Positions 32,345 to 34,215 of a DNA stretch of 34,215 nucleotides are shown here, in pieces; position 1 is the stretch's first letter; every line of letters starts with the position of its first letter. The notes under the pieces are model-generated. The model saw only the letters and a program-made list of their open reading frames with translations, was not told the origin of the DNA and ran no database searches. The stretch is taken from positions 64,204 through 98,418 of the forward strand of contig CACMFH010000003.1 of assembly GCA_902612915.1 (NCBI GenBank), in the 5' to 3' direction. Both the position numbers and the translations under genes were made by a program. Origin of the DNA: an uncultured SAR86 cluster bacterium (GTDB taxonomy: Bacteria > Pseudomonadota > Gammaproteobacteria > Magnimaribacterales > D2472).

Positions 32345-34060
32345 TTGCATAAATTCTTTAAAATATTTTTAATACTTGTCGTCATTACAGGATGTTCAGA
32401 TTCTGATAGTAAAATAATTGATATTCCTTATTCATCTGCAGTTGAAGACCTTATTTCTCATTCAGAAGAATTTGAACAAAAAGTATTATCTTATGATACT
32501 CCTGGCGGACTCATTCACTTTGCAATTGGATTTGGCATTGCAAATTCAATAATGGTTGAGGGTAATGATGGAAACATCATTATTGATGCTGCTGATAGCA
32601 TGTACGAGGCGGAAAAGATCTATAACTTATTCAAACAAAAAAATTCAAATCCAATTAAAGCGATTATTTATACTCATAACCATGGAGATCATACTTTTGG
32701 GACACAATATTATCTTAATATTCAAGAAGAAAGGCCACAGATTATTGCTCATGAAGATACTGACTTTTATGTTCAAAGAATAATGGGGATTCTTAATCCT
32801 ATTATTGCTGCTCGAAGCACAAGAATGTTTGGCACTACCTTACCTGAAGAAGATTTAATTAATGTTGGCATAGGTCCAAACTTAAGTGTTTCAAAATCAC
32901 CAACAGGATATGTAAAGCCAGATTTAACTTTTGAAGATGACCTAAAAATCAATATTTCTGGTATAGAAATTGAGTTGTATCATGCACCTGGTGAAACCAA
33001 TGATCAGATTTTTGTATGGTTGCCTAATCACAAGTCTTTAATGCCAGGAGATAATGTATATAAGACTTTTCCAAACTTATACACCATAAGAGGTACCACA
33101 CACAGAGATGTAAAAGGTTGGATAGAAAGCCTAGATCATATGAAAACATTTAATCCAGAATTTCTTTTTCCAAGTCACACCAAACCAATTATAGGAAAGG
33201 ATGTAATACAAGATGTCTTAAATGTTTACAGAGATGCTATTCAATATGTTCACGACCAAACTATTAGATTAATGAATCAAGGAATGTATCCAGATGAGAT
33301 TGCTGAAAAGATAGTATTACCCGATAGCATAGTAAATTCCCCATATTTAAAAGAATTTTATGGAACTGTTAGATGGTCTGTTAAGAGTATATTTAATGGA
33401 TACTTAGGATGGTTTAGCGGTAATCCATCTGAACTAGATCCGCTTTCAAGAGAAGAAAAAGCAAAAAGAGTATTAAATCTTGCTGGAGACATAAATGTTT
33501 TGATTGAGGACCTTAGGATTGCAGTTAGTAATAATGATATGCAATGGGCACTAGAACTTAGTGATTATTTAATAGCATTAGATAATTTTACTGAGGAAGT
33601 AAGAAACCTAAGAATAGATGCTTTAATATACGAAGGTTCAAGATCATCAAATCCAAATAAAAGAAACTATTTTTTAACCTCAGCTTTTGAGTTGAGCAAA
33701 GATTATGTTGAACCTTCATTGTTAGATAGGACTTCTGAAGAACTATTAGAATATATTTCAATGAGCACATTATTTGATGTTTTATCTACAAGATATAATC
33801 CGAATGATATTGAAGAAAACATAACTGTTTGTTTTATCTTTTCTTCAGGACTAACAAACAACATTACCATTAGAAATCAAGTAGCAGTTATTAGTAATTC
33901 AAATCAAGACACATGCTCGATTACTGTCTTGACCGACGAAATAGAACTTAAAAAAGTTTTAACTGGATTATCCAATCCCGTTAAATCTATTGCATCAGGA
34001 GACATGCAAATAGAAGGAGATTCGGTTGAATTTCTCCAATTCCTTAGCAAATTTAGATAA
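32345..34060 (+). CDS. alkyl-sulfatase-like metallo-beta-lactamase-fold lipoprotein
   Basis: A 571-residue protein starting with TTG, the only start that gives the lipobox signal peptide ending VVITGC (C17); the next ATG is 70 residues in. The MBL fold shows THNHGDHTFG (110-119), the zinc-binding HxHxDH motif, then LYHAPGETNDQIF, MPGDN and FPSHTKP. Downstream comes the alkyl-sulfatase dimerization region: VHDQTIRLMNQGMYPDEIAE, FYGTVRWSVKSIFNGYLGW and FSGNPSELDPLSREEKA. The C-terminus (about 460-571) is the SCP2-like tail of class III sulfatases. It probably hydrolyses alkyl sulfate esters at the cell surface, releasing the alcohol and sulfate; substrate is inferred. Confidence 0.85.
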   Translation: MHKFFKIFLILVVITGCSDSDSKIIDIPYSSAVEDLISHSEEFEQKVLSYDTPGGLIHFAIGFGIANSIMVEGNDGNIIIDAADSMYEAEKIYNLFKQKNSNPIKAIIYTHNHGDHTFGTQYYLNIQEERPQIIAHEDTDFYVQRIMGILNPIIAARSTRMFGTTLPEEDLINVGIGPNLSVSKSPTGYVKPDLTFEDDLKINISGIEIELYHAPGETNDQIFVWLPNHKSLMPGDNVYKTFPNLYTIRGTTHRDVKGWIESLDHMKTFNPEFLFPSHTKPIIGKDVIQDVLNVYRDAIQYVHDQTIRLMNQGMYPDEIAEKIVLPDSIVNSPYLKEFYGTVRWSVKSIFNGYLGWFSGNPSELDPLSREEKAKRVLNLAGDINVLIEDLRIAVSNNDMQWALELSDYLIALDNFTEEVRNLRIDALIYEGSRSSNPNKRNYFLTSAFELSKDYVEPSLLDRTSEELLEYISMSTLFDVLSTRYNPNDIEENITVCFIFSSGLTNNITIRNQVAVISNSNQDTCSITVLTDEIELKKVLTGLSNPVKSIASGDMQIEGDSVEFLQFLSKFR

Positions 34061-34065
34061 TTTAA

Positions 34066-34215
34066 CTAAGAATTACCAGATGGTATGTCTTTAAATGCAA
34101 CACCTTTATCAGCTCGTGGATCTTGAGGAAGTCCAAGCACTCTTTCAGCAATGATGTTTCTAAGGATTTCATCTGTTCCACCAGCTATCCTCATTCCAGG
34201 TGCGCCCAACCAAGC
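34066..34215 (-). CDS. acyl-CoA dehydrogenase, 3' end (5' part outside window)
   Basis: The last 49 codons of a minus-strand gene running off the right edge. It reads GGTDEILRNIIAERVLGLP, the conserved C-terminal helix of acyl-CoA dehydrogenases, followed by QDPRADKGVAFKDIPSGNS and a TAG stop. These flavoproteins oxidise acyl-CoA esters in fatty acid or amino acid degradation; the substrate class cannot be told from this part. It converges on the sulfatase-like gene with a five-base gap. Confidence 0.9.
   Translation of the reverse strand, partial: AWLGAPGMRIAGGTDEILRNIIAERVLGLPQDPRADKGVAFKDIPSGNS

Noticed and set aside
1-34215. CRISPR array, insertion sequence or integron
   Set aside because: No regularly spaced repeats, transposase or integrase motifs seen on either strand.

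Overview
This is an AT-rich, very compact bacterial chromosome segment that reads as a streamlined marine gammaproteobacterium, most likely of a SAR86-like lineage. That placement is inference. It rests on ZipA (a gammaproteobacterial division protein), the smc-zipA-ligase gene order, a System I ccm operon, large TonB-dependent receptors in tandem, short intergenic gaps and the strong A+T bias. I see no insertion sequences, prophage genes or CRISPR array, so this is essentially core genome.

Layout. (1) 1-2992: housekeeping run with the folE 3' end, a Maf/YceF-type pyrophosphatase, cysS and an FMN-dependent PNPOx-family protein, nearly without gaps. (2) 3087-3979: a secreted two-repeat protein, a bidirectional terminator and a minus-strand tRNA-Arg(CCT). 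(3) 3997-8000: a membrane-anchored alpha/beta hydrolase, thrS with an altered editing motif, and a short yidD. (4) 8117-13831: two paralogous TonB-dependent receptors, each closed by a strong intrinsic terminator. (5) 13892-16173: a hotdog thioesterase, a secreted endonuclease/exonuclease/phosphatase-fold protein, and minus-strand MerC-family and cupin genes. (6) 16304-24206: metY, a degenerate glycosyltransferase-like gene, then the complete cytochrome c maturation set ccmABCDEFGH and a short ccmI. ccmD (20085-20252) is a small gene nested between ccmC and ccmE. (7) 24232-28937: smc, zipA, an ATP-dependent DNA ligase and a lytic transglycosylase lipoprotein. (8) 28938-34215: a minus-strand PreP-type M16 metalloprotease, two lipoproteins (DUF4136-like and alkyl-sulfatase-like) and the 3' end of a minus-strand acyl-CoA dehydrogenase.

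The most unusual part is region 8. I count regions as numbered above, so the chromosome-maintenance cluster itself is region 7: the SMC has both ATPase head halves intact but only 732 residues, with short arms and no recognisable hinge domain. In the slot where gammaproteobacteria normally carry the NAD+-dependent ligase LigA there is an ATP-dependent, T4-like DNA ligase. Both point to a remodelled chromosome-maintenance module. Other notable points are loss of one editing-site histidine in ThrRS, an exact-spacing internal duplication in the secreted protein at 3087, conserved cysteine pairs in the loops of both receptors, and two genes whose -10 boxes predict leaderless mRNAs.
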